From Methylobacterium goesingense (GTDB taxonomy: Bacteria > Pseudomonadota > Alphaproteobacteria > Rhizobiales > Beijerinckiaceae): a stretch of 64,000 nucleotides of DNA. This document shows, piece after piece, positions 1 through 8,502 of this stretch (position 1 is its first letter; each line of letters starts with the position of its first letter). Both the position numbers and the translations under genes were made by a program. Location: the NCBI RefSeq assembly GCF_022179225.1, contig NZ_BPQL01000069.1, positions 30,295 to 94,294 on the forward strand, in the 5' to 3' direction. Under the pieces are notes generated by a model. It did no database searches and was not told where the DNA came from. It saw only the letters and a program-made list of their open reading frames with translations.

Positions 1-256
1 GGCGAGCTTCCCGGTGATGCCGGCAGCGAGCACCGGCGGCACCGATTTCGGCGACGTCATGGCCCAGCTCGCCACCGGCCTGCGCACCTCCCTGCGCACC
101 GGCGAGGCCACCGCCATCTCGGGCATTCAGGGCAAGGCCACCACGCAGCAGGTGGTCGAGGCCGTGATGGATGCCGAGCAGAGCCTGCAGACCGCCATCG
201 CGGTCCGGGACAAGGTGGTCGCCGCCTATCTCGAACTCAGCCGCATGCCGATCTAA
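1..256 (+). CDS. fliE: Flagellar hook-basal body protein FliE (5' partial)
   Basis: The reading frame is open from the window edge, so the start codon lies outside and only the C-terminal 84 or so residues are visible. The segment reads FGDVMAQLATGLRTSLRTGE, followed by a conserved 'TTQQVVEAVMDAEQSLQTAIAVRDK' type core split here as QQVVEAVMDAEQ and AIAVRDKVV, and ends in SRMPI, which is the usual C-terminus of FliE. FliE joins the MS ring to the proximal rod and is an early export substrate. It is the first visible gene of a rod/ring operon continuing with flgG. The stop codon TAA (254-256) lies inside a 16-bp tandem repeat. Confidence 0.9.
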   Translation, partial: ASFPVMPAASTGGTDFGDVMAQLATGLRTSLRTGEATAISGIQGKATTQQVVEAVMDAEQSLQTAIAVRDKVVAAYLELSRMPI

Positions 257-292
257 CCATTTGCCGATCTGACCATCTGCCGATCTGATGAC
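245..292. repeat. Three 16-bp tandem units over the fliE stop codon
   Basis: Three consecutive 16-bp units start at 245, 261 and 277. They share the core TGCCGATCTRACCAT, with the third copy diverging at its end. The fliE stop codon sits in unit 1 and unit 2 carries TGA at the equivalent place. The repeat fills much of the 77-bp gap before flgG. Replication slippage is the simplest explanation. Confidence 0.85.
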
Positions 293-333
293 CCAACGTC
301 CTCGCCGCATCGCCACGACGGAACCGTGAAGAC

Positions 334-1122
334 ATGAGAGCGCTCGCCATCGCGGCTACGGGCATGAACGCCCAGCAGATGAACCTCGAGGTCATCGCCA
401 ACAACATCGCCAACCTGAACACCACCGGGTTCAAGGGCGCGCGGGCCGAATTCACCGACCTGCTCTACCAGGCCGAACGCCAGCAGGGCGTGCCGAACCA
501 GGCCGGCCAGGAGCCGGTGCCCGAGGGCGCGATGCTCGGCCTCGGCGTGCGCACCGCCGCCATCCGCAACCTGCACCGCCAGGGACCGCTGGCCAACACC
601 TCGAACCAGCTCGACGTGGCGGTGAACGGCCGGGGCTACTTCCAGATCACCAACCCGAACGGCGAGATCAACTACACCCGCGCCGGCTCGTTCAACCGCA
701 ACAACACCGGCCAGATCGTGACCCTGGAGGGCTACGCCCTCGACCCGGCGATCCTCATTCCCAACGGCGCCGTCGACGTGGTGATCAACCAGTCGGGTCA
801 GGTCTTCGCCAAGATCGACGGTCAGGTCCAGGCGCAGAACCTCGGCCAGATCACGCTCGCCAACTTCGCCAACGATTCCGGCCTGGAGCCGTTGGGCAAC
901 GGCCTCTACCGCGAGACCGCCGCGTCGGGCGCGCCCGTCACCGGCGTGCCCGGCGACCCGAGCTTCGGCAAGCTGCAGCAGGGTTACCTGGAAAGCTCGA
1001 ACGTCGATCCCGTCAAGGAGATCACCAACATGATCACGGCCCAGCGCGCCTTCGAGATGAACTCGAAGGTGATCCAGGCCGCCGACGAGATGGCGGGCAC
1101 GGTCTCCAAGGGGATCCGGTAA
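334..1122 (+). CDS. flgG: Flagellar distal rod protein FlgG
   Basis: The 262-residue product has the normal FlgG length. The N-terminus begins [20 protein letters not shown] and continues into [14 protein letters not shown], the heptad-type rod/hook N-terminal motif of axial proteins. The C-terminus contains [17 protein letters not shown] and [18 protein letters not shown], the matching C-terminal coiled-coil motif. FlgG forms the distal rod that crosses the periplasm and passes through the P and L rings. It is exported by the flagellar type III system without a cleaved signal peptide. It lies between fliE and flgA in the order usual for rhizobial flagellar operons. Confidence 0.97.
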   Translation: MRALAIAATGMNAQQMNLEVIANNIANLNTTGFKGARAEFTDLLYQAERQQGVPNQAGQEPVPEGAMLGLGVRTAAIRNLHRQGPLANTSNQLDVAVNGRGYFQITNPNGEINYTRAGSFNRNNTGQIVTLEGYALDPAILIPNGAVDVVINQSGQVFAKIDGQVQAQNLGQITLANFANDSGLEPLGNGLYRETAASGAPVTGVPGDPSFGKLQQGYLESSNVDPVKEITNMITAQRAFEMNSKVIQAADEMAGTVSKGIR

Positions 1123-1254
1123 GCCCACCCCGTAGACGCCTGTCCCAAACCGATCCGAATCCCACATCCGCGCGGTGGCGACGGGAGGCCCACGCCTCCC
1201 GCCGGAGCCGGCGGTCGCCCGTCCGGGCTTCCTTCAAGGGCGCGACCACACCCC

Positions 1255-1728
1255 ATGGGTCTTCCCACCTTCACCCGCCTGCCCGTCGCGGTCCTGGCCG
1301 TCGGCCTCGCGCTCGCAGCCGCTCCGGCGACGGCCGGCGACATCTCTCTGCCCGTGCCGACGGTGACGATCTATCCCGGCGACACCATCCGGGAATCGAT
1401 GCTGCGGATGCAGGCCTATCCGGAGACCTTCAAGGCGCGCACCGCCGTCATCGATGCGCCCCTCGCCATCACGGGCCGGGTCGCGCGCCGGATGCTGCTG
1501 CCGGGCGAGCCGGTGCCGGTCAACGCCATCGACGACCCGCGCCTCGTCAGCCGGGGCACCCCGACGCAGATCGTGTTCGAGGAGCAGGGCCTGCTCATCA
1601 CCGCCGTCGGCGCGCCCCTCCAGAACGGCGGCCTCGGCGACGTGATCCGCGTGCGCAACACGGACACCAACCGCATCGTGCTGGGCACCGTCATGGCGGA
1701 CGGCCGAATCCGGACCGGGGACCGCTGA
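1255..1728 (+). CDS. flgA: P-ring assembly chaperone FlgA
   Basis: The 157-residue product starts with a Sec-type signal peptide (about residues 1-28, ending in ATAGD). The mature part includes VTIYPGDTIRESML and ARRMLLPGEPVP and ends with the SAF-like stretch VLGTVMADGRIR. FlgA is a periplasmic chaperone needed for polymerisation of FlgI into the P ring. The stop codon overlaps the flgI start (TGATG at 1726-1730), indicating translational coupling with its client. This is a short, SAF-domain-only form typical of alphaproteobacteria rather than the longer enterobacterial one. Confidence 0.92.
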   Translation: MGLPTFTRLPVAVLAVGLALAAAPATAGDISLPVPTVTIYPGDTIRESMLRMQAYPETFKARTAVIDAPLAITGRVARRMLLPGEPVPVNAIDDPRLVSRGTPTQIVFEEQGLLITAVGAPLQNGGLGDVIRVRNTDTNRIVLGTVMADGRIRTGDR

Positions 1729-2831
1729 TGCGCCGCATCCTGGCGATCCTCGCGGCGCTCCTCCTCGCGCTCCCGACGCCCGCGCTGGCCGGCACGCGGA
1801 TCAAGGACATCGCCACCCTGAAGGGCGTGCGCGACAACCAGCTCGTGGGCTACGGCCTCGTCACCGGCCTCCAGGGCTCCGGCGACACCCTGCGCAATGC
1901 GCAGTTCACCGAGCAGTCCCTGCAATCGATGCTCGACCGCATGGGCATCAACGTGCGCGACGCCCGCCTGCGCACCCGCAACGTCGCCGCCGTGATGGTG
2001 ACCGCCGACCTGCCGCCCTATACCGGGACCGGCACGCGCATCGACGTCACCGTCACCTCGCTGGGCGACGCCACCTCGCTGAAGGGCGGCACCCTGCTGA
2101 TGACGCCCCTGATGGGCGGCGACGGCCTGACCTACGCCGCCGCGCAGGGGCCGCTGGCGGTCTCGGGCTTCGTCGTCTCCGGCCAGGCCGAGAGCATCAC
2201 CCAGGGCGTGCCCACCGCCGGGCGCATTCCCAACGGCGCCCTGATCGAGCGCGAGGTCCCGGGCACCTTCCGCGACCTGCCCGAACTGGTCTTCGAGTTG
2301 AAGAACCCGGACTTCAAGACCGCCACCATGGTGGCGGATGCCATCAACGCCTATGCGCTGGCCCGCTTCGGCCGCCGGGTGGCCGCCCCGCGCGACCAGC
2401 GCGCCATCGCGCTGATGCGGCCGAGCAACATCGCCCAGACCCGGTTCGTGGCCGAGATCGGCGACCTCACCGTCAATCCCGACACGCCGGCCCGCGTGGT
2501 CGTCGATCAGCGCACCGGCACGGTCGTGATCGGCCGCAACGTCCAGATCTCTACGGTGGCGGTCACCCACGGCAACCTCACCGTGCGGGTGACGGAGGCC
2601 CCCGAGGTCTCGCAGCCCGCCCCGTTCTCCAACGGTCAGACCGCGGTGGTGCCGCGCACCGAAGTGGCGATCAACGAGCAGTCGGGCCGCATGGCGATCA
2701 TCGGCGGCTCCGACCTCCAGACCCTGGTGCGCGGCCTCAACAATGTCGGCCTCAAGCCCAGCGACATCATCGCGATCCTGCAGGCGGTCAAGACCTCGGG
2801 CGCGCTTCAGGCGGAGCTCGTGGTGCAATGA
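1728..2831 (+). CDS. flgI: Flagellar P-ring protein FlgI
   Basis: The 367-residue product has a signal peptide ending near LALPTPALAGTRIKD. Conserved FlgI features follow: RIKDIATLKGVRDNQLVGYG, LVTGLQGSGDT, FTEQSLQSMLDRMGI, and the C-terminal LVRGLNNVGLKPSDIIAILQ. FlgI forms the periplasmic P ring, the bushing around the rod in the peptidoglycan layer. Length and motifs match the family. It overlaps flgA at its start by 1 bp and motE at its end by 4 bp (ATGA), so the three genes are almost certainly co-translated. Confidence 0.97.
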   Translation: MRRILAILAALLLALPTPALAGTRIKDIATLKGVRDNQLVGYGLVTGLQGSGDTLRNAQFTEQSLQSMLDRMGINVRDARLRTRNVAAVMVTADLPPYTGTGTRIDVTVTSLGDATSLKGGTLLMTPLMGGDGLTYAAAQGPLAVSGFVVSGQAESITQGVPTAGRIPNGALIEREVPGTFRDLPELVFELKNPDFKTATMVADAINAYALARFGRRVAAPRDQRAIALMRPSNIAQTRFVAEIGDLTVNPDTPARVVVDQRTGTVVIGRNVQISTVAVTHGNLTVRVTEAPEVSQPAPFSNGQTAVVPRTEVAINEQSGRMAIIGGSDLQTLVRGLNNVGLKPSDIIAILQAVKTSGALQAELVVQ

Positions 2832-3793
2832 GGCAGGCGAACGACTTCAGTCGGCACTTCGATCCGGCCCGGTTGATCGTCGGGCTTCCGGCGCCGGCGC
2901 ATCCCATGCGCGCGCTTGCCCTGATGGCGCTGCGGGTCCTCCTGTTCCTCGCGGTTCTGGTGGGCGCCTCGCTCGGGTTCGGCCCGGCGCGCGCCTTCGA
3001 GGGGGAGGGGCTCTCGGATACGGGCAAGCCGAGCATTCCGGGCAAGGCGATCGTCGCGAGCCGCTTCATCGATCCGAGCGAGCCCGTCGCTCCGGGCAAG
3101 CCGACCGTTTCGAGCCAGCCGCCTGTGTCGGGCACGTCGACCGTGCCGGGCAAGCCGACCGTGTCGGGCAAGGCGACCGTGTCAGGAATGAATCCCGGTT
3201 CGCTTCCCAAGAACTCCGCGCCGAAGCCGCCGGCACCGAAGCTGTCCGTCGCGGTCAAGCTCGTGGACACCAAGGCCCCCGAAACCACGGGTGCGATCGA
3301 GCCCCGGGCCGAGGCGACGAAACCCATCGAGACGGTTCAGGTGGCCGAGGTCCGGCTGCCGGAGCCGGCCCCCGAGCCGGTCAAGCCTGCGGTAAAGCCT
3401 CCCGCCTACTGCGCCAGCATCGCGGATGCCGCCGCCGATGCGCGCTTCGCCTGGCAGAAGGAGCAGCTCGCGATCCTGGAACGCCAGGTCGAGGAGCGCA
3501 TCGCCAAGCTCGAGGCCAAGCGGGCCGAGTACGAGAGCTGGCTCGCCCGCCGCAACGCCTTCCTGGCCAAGGCCGACGAGGGGGTGGTGGCGATCTACAC
3601 CAAGATGCGGGCGGACGCGGCGGCACTGCAACTCGCCAACATGCCCGACGAATCGGCCGCCGCGATCCTGACCAAGCTCAATGCCCGCACCGCCAGCGCG
3701 ATCCTGAGCGAGATGGAGGCCGCGCGCGCCGCGCAGCTGGCCCGCATGATGACCGAGCTGGGCAAAAAGGCCCGCGAGAGCGAGAAATCCTGA
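2828..3793 (+). CDS. motE: MotE-like periplasmic motility chaperone
   Basis: The 321-residue frame contains three regions. A hydrophobic export segment (MALRVLLFLAVLVGASLGFG) is followed by a low-complexity stretch with imperfect PGKPTV/SGKATV repeats, then by a C-terminal coiled coil plus MgtE_N-like helical domain (KEQLAILERQVEERIAKLE, then LANMPDESAAAILTKLN). In rhizobia MotE is the periplasmic chaperone that stabilises MotC. The gene sits between flgI and flgH, as in rhizobia. The first ATG overlaps the flgI stop and has GGAG upstream. An in-frame ATG at 2906 would place the signal peptide at the N-terminus (295 aa) and is a serious alternative. Confidence 0.8.
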   Translation: MRQANDFSRHFDPARLIVGLPAPAHPMRALALMALRVLLFLAVLVGASLGFGPARAFEGEGLSDTGKPSIPGKAIVASRFIDPSEPVAPGKPTVSSQPPVSGTSTVPGKPTVSGKATVSGMNPGSLPKNSAPKPPAPKLSVAVKLVDTKAPETTGAIEPRAEATKPIETVQVAEVRLPEPAPEPVKPAVKPPAYCASIADAAADARFAWQKEQLAILERQVEERIAKLEAKRAEYESWLARRNAFLAKADEGVVAIYTKMRADAAALQLANMPDESAAAILTKLNARTASAILSEMEAARAAQLARMMTELGKKARESEKS

Positions 3794-4509
3794 TGTCCCT
3801 CAAGACCCTCCGGGCCGGCCTTCTCGCGGCACTCGTCGCGCCGTCCCTGGCCGCCTGCAATTCCTCCCTCGACCGGATGGGCCAGCCCCCGCTGCTGACC
3901 CCGATCGGCACCGGCCTGCAGCCGCCGCGCGAGGCCCTGCCGACCGCCTACGGCGCCCTGGGGCCGCGCAGCTATCACTCGACCTGGGCACCGGGCAGCG
4001 CCGAGATGTTCCAGGACCCGCGCGCCCGCAACGTGGGCGACGTGATCACGGTCTCGATCCTCATCGACGACAAGGCGCAGTTCGGTAATTCGAGCGACCG
4101 CTCGCGCAGCCAGAAATCGAGTCTCGGCTTCGACTTCGGCTACGGCGTCTCCGGTCTGAAGGATTCCGCCACCGCCGATGCGGGCATCCGCTCGGGCACC
4201 GAGACGAAGGGCGCGGGCAACATCGACCGCTCCGAGGTGCTGCGCCTGCAGGTCGCCGCCATCGTCACCGAGCAGATGCCCAACGGCAACGTCGTCATCA
4301 GCGGCTCGCAGGAGGTGCGGGTGAACAACGAGGTCCGCGTGCTGACCGTCGCGGGCATCGTCCGGCCGCGCGACATCTCACGCAAGAACACCATCGACTA
4401 CGACAAGATCGCCGAGGCGCGCATCTCCTACGGCGGGCGCGGGCGCATCACGGACGTGCAGGCGCCCACCCTCGGCCAGCAGGTCTTCGAGACCCTGGCG
4501 CCCTTCTAG
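3793..4509 (+). CDS. flgH: Flagellar L-ring lipoprotein FlgH
   Basis: The 238-residue product starts at the ATG overlapping the motE stop by one base. The N-terminus carries a lipoprotein signal ending in VAPSLAAC, so Cys22 is the likely lipidated residue. The mature part contains FQDPRARNVGDVITVSILID, GAGNIDRSEVLRLQVAAIV, PNGNVVISGSQEVRVNNE and IVRPRDISRKNTI, all characteristic of FlgH. The protein forms the L ring in the outer membrane around the rod. Length is typical. The reading frame stays open upstream through motE, but the lipobox fixes the start here. Confidence 0.97.
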   Translation: MSLKTLRAGLLAALVAPSLAACNSSLDRMGQPPLLTPIGTGLQPPREALPTAYGALGPRSYHSTWAPGSAEMFQDPRARNVGDVITVSILIDDKAQFGNSSDRSRSQKSSLGFDFGYGVSGLKDSATADAGIRSGTETKGAGNIDRSEVLRLQVAAIVTEQMPNGNVVISGSQEVRVNNEVRVLTVAGIVRPRDISRKNTIDYDKIAEARISYGGRGRITDVQAPTLGQQVFETLAPF

Positions 4510-4532
4510 CACCCGCAGGCAGGACGCGACCC

Positions 4533-5024
4533 ATGGCGGCCAAGACCGACACGAGCGAGCCGAAGAAGGGTGGCAAGGGCTGGATCGCGGCGCTCGCGCT
4601 CACCAGCCTCGTCGCCATCGGCACCGGCGGCGGCCTCGGCCTCTATCTGCTCTCCACCGTCGAGAAGGCGGTGGACGTCAAGAAGAAGGACGAGGAGGAC
4701 AAGGCGGTGAAGGTGTTGAAATACACCGGCGACCTCGCGTTGCGCAGCGTCGGCTCGGTGGTGACCAACCTCGCCGACACGCGGGACGCCTGGGTCCGTC
4801 TCGAATCCTCCGTTGTGTTCACGGCCGGCGCCGTGCCGAACCCCGACGTGGCCCTCGCCGAGATCCGCGCCGACATCCTGGCCTACCTGCGCACCGTCAC
4901 CCTGCGGCAGATCGAGGGCGCCAGCGGCCTCCAGCACCTGCGCGAGGACCTCAACGAGCGGGTCGCCCTGCGCACCAAGGGGCAGGTGCGCGAGCTGATC
5001 GTCGAGATGCTGGTGGTGCAGTAG
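4533..5024 (+). CDS. fliL: Flagellar basal body-associated protein FliL
   Basis: The 163-residue product has a Lys-rich cytoplasmic N-terminus (about residues 1-17), one membrane anchor (WIAALALTSLVAIGTGGGLG), a charged linker rich in K/D/E (VDVKKKDEEDKAVK), and a periplasmic domain ending LRTKGQVRELIVEMLVVQ-like, where the FliL C-terminus is typical. FliL surrounds the stator and supports torque under load. It sits 23 bp after flgH and 4 bp before fliP, as in many alphaproteobacterial operons. Confidence 0.92.
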   Translation: MAAKTDTSEPKKGGKGWIAALALTSLVAIGTGGGLGLYLLSTVEKAVDVKKKDEEDKAVKVLKYTGDLALRSVGSVVTNLADTRDAWVRLESSVVFTAGAVPNPDVALAEIRADILAYLRTVTLRQIEGASGLQHLREDLNERVALRTKGQVRELIVEMLVVQ

Positions 5025-5028
5025 CCCC

Positions 5029-5799
5029 ATGACGATGCCGACCCTCCCCAGGCTCGCCACCGCCGGCCTCGTCCTCGCCGGCCTCGTCTTCGCCGGCCCG
5101 GCCGCCGCGCAATCCGCCACGGGACTGCCTGCCCTCGACGCGCTGCTGCCGGCCGGCAACGGCGCGGCCAGCGGGCGCATCCTGCAACTCGTGGCCCTGC
5201 TGACCGTACTGTCCTTGGCCCCGGGCCTCCTCGTGATGGTGACGAGCTTCACGCGCTTTGCCATCGCGTTCTCGTTCCTGCGCTCGGGTCTCGGCCTCCA
5301 GAGCACGCCGGCCAACATCTTCCTCGTCAGCCTGTCGCTGTTCATGACGTTCTACGTCATGGCCCCGACCTTCGACCGCGCCTACAACGAGGGCCTGAAG
5401 CCGCTCACCGAGAACCGCATCTCGGAGGAGGAGGCGATCCCCAAGCTCGTCGAGCCGTTCCGCGAGTTCATGGTGCAGCACGTGCGCCCCAAGGATCTGC
5501 AGACCTTCACGGATCTGGCCAGCCGCAACATTCCGAAAGCCGAGGGCGGCGAGAAGATCGACCTGCGCATCCTGATCCCGGCCTTCATGATCTCGGAATT
5601 GCGACGCGGCTTCGAGATCGGCTTCCTGATCGCGCTGCCCTTCCTCGTCATCGACATGATCGTCTCCACGGTCATCATGTCGATGGGCATGATGATGCTG
5701 CCGCCCACCGTGATTTCGCTGCCGTTCAAGGTGCTGTTCTTCATCCTCATCGACGGCTGGAACATGCTGGTGGGGGGATTGGTAAGGTCGTTCTTCTGA
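5029..5799 (+). CDS. fliP: Flagellar export gate protein FliP
   Basis: The 256-residue product has a cleavable-type signal (to about residue 28, AGPAAAQS), then core motifs LAPGLLVMVTSFTRFAIAFS, LRSGLGLQSTPANIFLVSLS and FMTFYVMAPTF, and a C-terminal half with RRGFEIGFLIALPFLVIDMI, SMGMMMLPPTVISLPFK and LFFILIDGWNMLVGGLV. This is the full FliP signature. FliP forms the pentameric core of the type III export channel with FliQ and FliR, which are not in this window. It is the last flagellar gene before the AT-richer insert with the deaminase, so the operon may end here. Confidence 0.97.
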   Translation: MTMPTLPRLATAGLVLAGLVFAGPAAAQSATGLPALDALLPAGNGAASGRILQLVALLTVLSLAPGLLVMVTSFTRFAIAFSFLRSGLGLQSTPANIFLVSLSLFMTFYVMAPTFDRAYNEGLKPLTENRISEEEAIPKLVEPFREFMVQHVRPKDLQTFTDLASRNIPKAEGGEKIDLRILIPAFMISELRRGFEIGFLIALPFLVIDMIVSTVIMSMGMMMLPPTVISLPFKVLFFILIDGWNMLVGGLVRSFF

Positions 5800-5986
5800 C
5801 TCTGAGGATGTCGGCTTTCTTTTCATGCTGAACGGCCTGCCATCGTCATGCTGCAGGGTCCAATCCATTCGTGTAACGAGATGGAAATGATGTTATTTAT
5901 TACAGAGTAGAGCCGATATTTTTCGCTCTTCGGATCGACCGGGTCATGTATCGTGCATTCGTGCGGTAAAGCTTCGGGGTTATTCG
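5800..5986. other. AT-richer intergenic segment after fliP
   Basis: This 187-bp stretch has clearly lower GC than the surrounding sequence, especially about 5860-5930 (runs such as ATGTTATTTATTACAGAG and CGATATTTTTCGC). No coding frame in it looks real and no strong T-tailed hairpin was found after fliP. It probably holds the promoter of the following deaminase gene. The composition shift suggests the deaminase was inserted into the flagellar locus. Confidence 0.6.
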
Positions 5987-6706
5987 ATGTTTCAGTCTTG
6001 TTCCTGTTCGACCGAGCATTCCGGCGACTGCACGACACCGGGTGATCTCGGCCGGCGCGCCTTTCTGGCGAGCGCCGTCGGCGTCGGGATGTCCCTGGCC
6101 ATGGCGCCCGGCGCCGTCGCGCAGGCGGCTCCGGTTTCGCCCGGCAAGAAGGCGTTCATGGAGGAGGCGACCCGGCTCGCGATCGAATCCGTCGAGAAGG
6201 GGTGGGGCGGGCCGTTCGGAGCCGTGATCGTCAAGGACGGGGAGATCATCGGGCGTGGGCAGAACCGCGTCCTGCTCACCGGCATTCCGGTCTTCCATGC
6301 GGAGATCACCGCCATCATGGATGCCTCCGCCCGGCTGAACCCGAAGGCCTTGCTCGGCAGCGAGTACGGCGCCGGCACGATCCTGGAGATGATCCCGCGT
6401 GAGCCCGGCTCCCCGGATCCGGTAGCCGAGCGGGCCAAGATGCTGAAGGGCTGCGAGATCTACATCAACGGCGCGCCGTGCCCGATGTGCATGAGCGCCA
6501 TCTACTGGTCACGCATCGACCACGTCTACTTCGCCGCCAGCCTGAAGGACACGAGCCAAATCGGCTTCGACGACGCCTTCCAGTACGAAGATTTCGCCAA
6601 GCCCTGGGACCAGCGGCGCATCCGGGTCAGCGAGAACTTCGAGCGCGAGACTGGGCTGAAGGCCTACGAGGCCTGGATGAACAAGAAGGACCGCCACCCC
6701 TACTGA
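5987..6706 (+). CDS. Tat-exported nucleoside deaminase (CDA fold)
   Basis: The 239-residue product has a twin-arginine signal (GRRAFLASAVGVGMSLAMAP, Arg23-Arg24, ending near AVAQA), so export in folded form is predicted. The mature domain is a zinc-dependent cytidine/guanine deaminase fold: HAE at 104-106 (proton-shuttle Glu106) and PCPMC at 164-168 (zinc ligands Cys165 and Cys168 with His104). GPFGAVIVKDGEIIGRGQN resembles guanine deaminase and tRNA-adenosine deaminase relatives. An extra 20-residue loop lies between HAE and PCxxC. The N-terminus before the RR also has four Cys. Substrate is not determinable here; guanine or another purine/pyrimidine base is likely. It separates fliP from fliF. 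Confidence 0.82.
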   Translation: MFQSCSCSTEHSGDCTTPGDLGRRAFLASAVGVGMSLAMAPGAVAQAAPVSPGKKAFMEEATRLAIESVEKGWGGPFGAVIVKDGEIIGRGQNRVLLTGIPVFHAEITAIMDASARLNPKALLGSEYGAGTILEMIPREPGSPDPVAERAKMLKGCEIYINGAPCPMCMSAIYWSRIDHVYFAASLKDTSQIGFDDAFQYEDFAKPWDQRRIRVSENFERETGLKAYEAWMNKKDRHPY

Positions 6707-6798
6707 TCGCCCTTCGATGGGCGGCGCAATCTCCGCGCAAGGCTGACGGGCGAGAGGACCGTATCGGGTCGCGGACCCGAAGCGGAGCAGCCCACCGA

Positions 6799-8502
6799 AT
6801 GTCCGGTCTTCAGCACGCCGAACGGCTCTGGAACAACATCCTCGCGCTCGGCGGCCGGCGCATCGCCGCTCTGTCGCTGATCGGCGTCGTCGTTTTCCTC
6901 GCCGTGGGCCTCGGCGCCTACTATCTCAGCCGCCCGGCCCAGGAGCCGCTCTACACGGGCCTCAGCCGCGAGGATGTCGGGCGCATCGGCAGCGTGCTGA
7001 AGGACGCCAACATTCCGTTCGACGTGAGTGCCGATGGCGCGGCCGTGCTCGTCGCCTACGGCCACACCGCCAACGCCCGCATGCTGCTGGCCGAGAAGGG
7101 CCTGCCGCAGAGCGCCAAGTCCGGCTACGAGCTGTTCAACGACCTCGGTTCCCTCGGCATGACCTCGTTCATGCAGGAGGTGACCCGGGTGCGTGCCCTC
7201 GAGGGCGAGATCGCCCGCACCATCCAGGGCATGAAGGGCGTCAAGGCCGCCCGCGTCCACATCGTGCTGCCCGACCGCGGCTCGTTCCGCCGCGACCAGC
7301 AGCCCCCGTCCGCCTCCGTGGTTGTGCGCACCGAGCCCGCCGACGACGCCAGCGGCGCCCAGTCGATCCGCCACCTCGTCGCCTCGGCTGTGCCCGGCAT
7401 GAAGCCCGACCGCGTCACCGTGATCGGCTCGGACGGGTCGCTCCTGCTCTCCGGTGACGAAGCCAGCGCGGTGCCCACCGGCAAGATGGCGACGCTGGAG
7501 AAGACCATCGGCCACGAGGTTCAGGACAACATCCGCCGGACCCTGACCCCCTATCTCGGCGTCGGCAACTTCGAGGTCAGCGTCGCGGCGCGCCTGAACA
7601 CCGACAAGACGGTGCAGAACGAGACGATCTTCAACCCCGACCAGCGCGTCGAGCGCTCCACTCGTGCCGTGCGCGAGACCGAGACCTCGCAGAACCGCAG
7701 CGCGGCGCAACGCCCGACGTCGGCGCAGACGAACCTGCCCGAGCCGCGCGCGCGCTCGGACGGCAACGACTCGGCCAGCAACGAGACGCAGAAGCGGGAG
7801 GATCTGACCAACTACGAGATCTCCTCCAAGACCATCCAGACGGTCAGCGACGGCTACAACATCCGGCAGATCTCGGTGGCGGTCCTCGTCAACCGCGCCC
7901 GCCTCGCGTCCCTGGCCGGGCCCGAGGCCGGCAAGGCCGGCATCGATGCCCAGGTCGCCGAGATCGAGCAGCTCGTCGGCTCGGCCGCGGGCTTCAACAA
8001 GGAGCGCGGCGACAACGTGAAGGTCGCCGCCGTGGGCTTCGTCAACGATGGCCAGCCCCTGGAGCCGGTGGCCCCGCTGAGCCTCACCGAGGTGCTGATG
8101 CGCCAGTCGGCCACCCTCATTAATGCGGGCACCATCCTGCTCGTCGCGGGCCTGCTGATCTGGTTCGGCCTGCGCCCGGCCATGCGGGCCATCCTGGAGA
8201 TCCCGGCCGCGCAGCAGGAGGAGGCGCGGGCGCTGGCCGCCGCGGCGGAGGCGCAAGCCCTGGCCGCGGGCGCGCCCAACGCCGCGCTCGCCGGCCCCGG
8301 CGCTGGGGCACAGGACGCCCTGGCGGGCGGCGCCATGCCGAGCCTCGCGGCGCCCGGCCAGAACCCGGTCGCCAGCATGATCGAGGACCTGACCGATAAG
8401 CTGAACCGTTCGCCGCAGAAGAGGCTCGAACAGATGATCGAGACCGACGAGGCCCAGGCCGCCGAGATCCTGAAGCGCTGGCTCCTGCGTGAGGCCGCGT
8501 GA
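6799..8502 (+). CDS. fliF: Flagellar MS-ring protein FliF
   Basis: The 567-residue product starts at the ATG giving MSGLQHAERLWNNILALG. A first membrane segment at about 25-45 (IGVVVFLAVGLGAYYLSRPA) is followed by YscJ-type ring motifs including EPLYTGLSREDVGRIGSVLK and GYELFNDLGSLGMTSFMQEV. A second membrane segment follows at about 440-460 (ATLINAGTILLVAGLLIWFG), then a cytoplasmic tail ending AQAAEILKRWLLREAA, which binds FliG. FliF forms the MS ring, the base on which the motor and export gate are built. It overlaps the next gene by TGATG, starting a second flagellar operon that runs to 15325. Confidence 0.97.
   Translation: MSGLQHAERLWNNILALGGRRIAALSLIGVVVFLAVGLGAYYLSRPAQEPLYTGLSREDVGRIGSVLKDANIPFDVSADGAAVLVAYGHTANARMLLAEKGLPQSAKSGYELFNDLGSLGMTSFMQEVTRVRALEGEIARTIQGMKGVKAARVHIVLPDRGSFRRDQQPPSASVVVRTEPADDASGAQSIRHLVASAVPGMKPDRVTVIGSDGSLLLSGDEASAVPTGKMATLEKTIGHEVQDNIRRTLTPYLGVGNFEVSVAARLNTDKTVQNETIFNPDQRVERSTRAVRETETSQNRSAAQRPTSAQTNLPEPRARSDGNDSASNETQKREDLTNYEISSKTIQTVSDGYNIRQISVAVLVNRARLASLAGPEAGKAGIDAQVAEIEQLVGSAAGFNKERGDNVKVAAVGFVNDGQPLEPVAPLSLTEVLMRQSATLINAGTILLVAGLLIWFGLRPAMRAILEIPAAQQEEARALAAAAEAQALAAGAPNAALAGPGAGAQDALAGGAMPSLAAPGQNPVASMIEDLTDKLNRSPQKRLEQMIETDEAQAAEILKRWLLREAA

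Noticed and set aside
2743..3792. Upstream extension of the flgH frame through motE
   Set aside because: The lipobox near 3850 fixes the FlgH start at 3793, and the upstream translation is low-complexity Arg/Gly-rich sequence.
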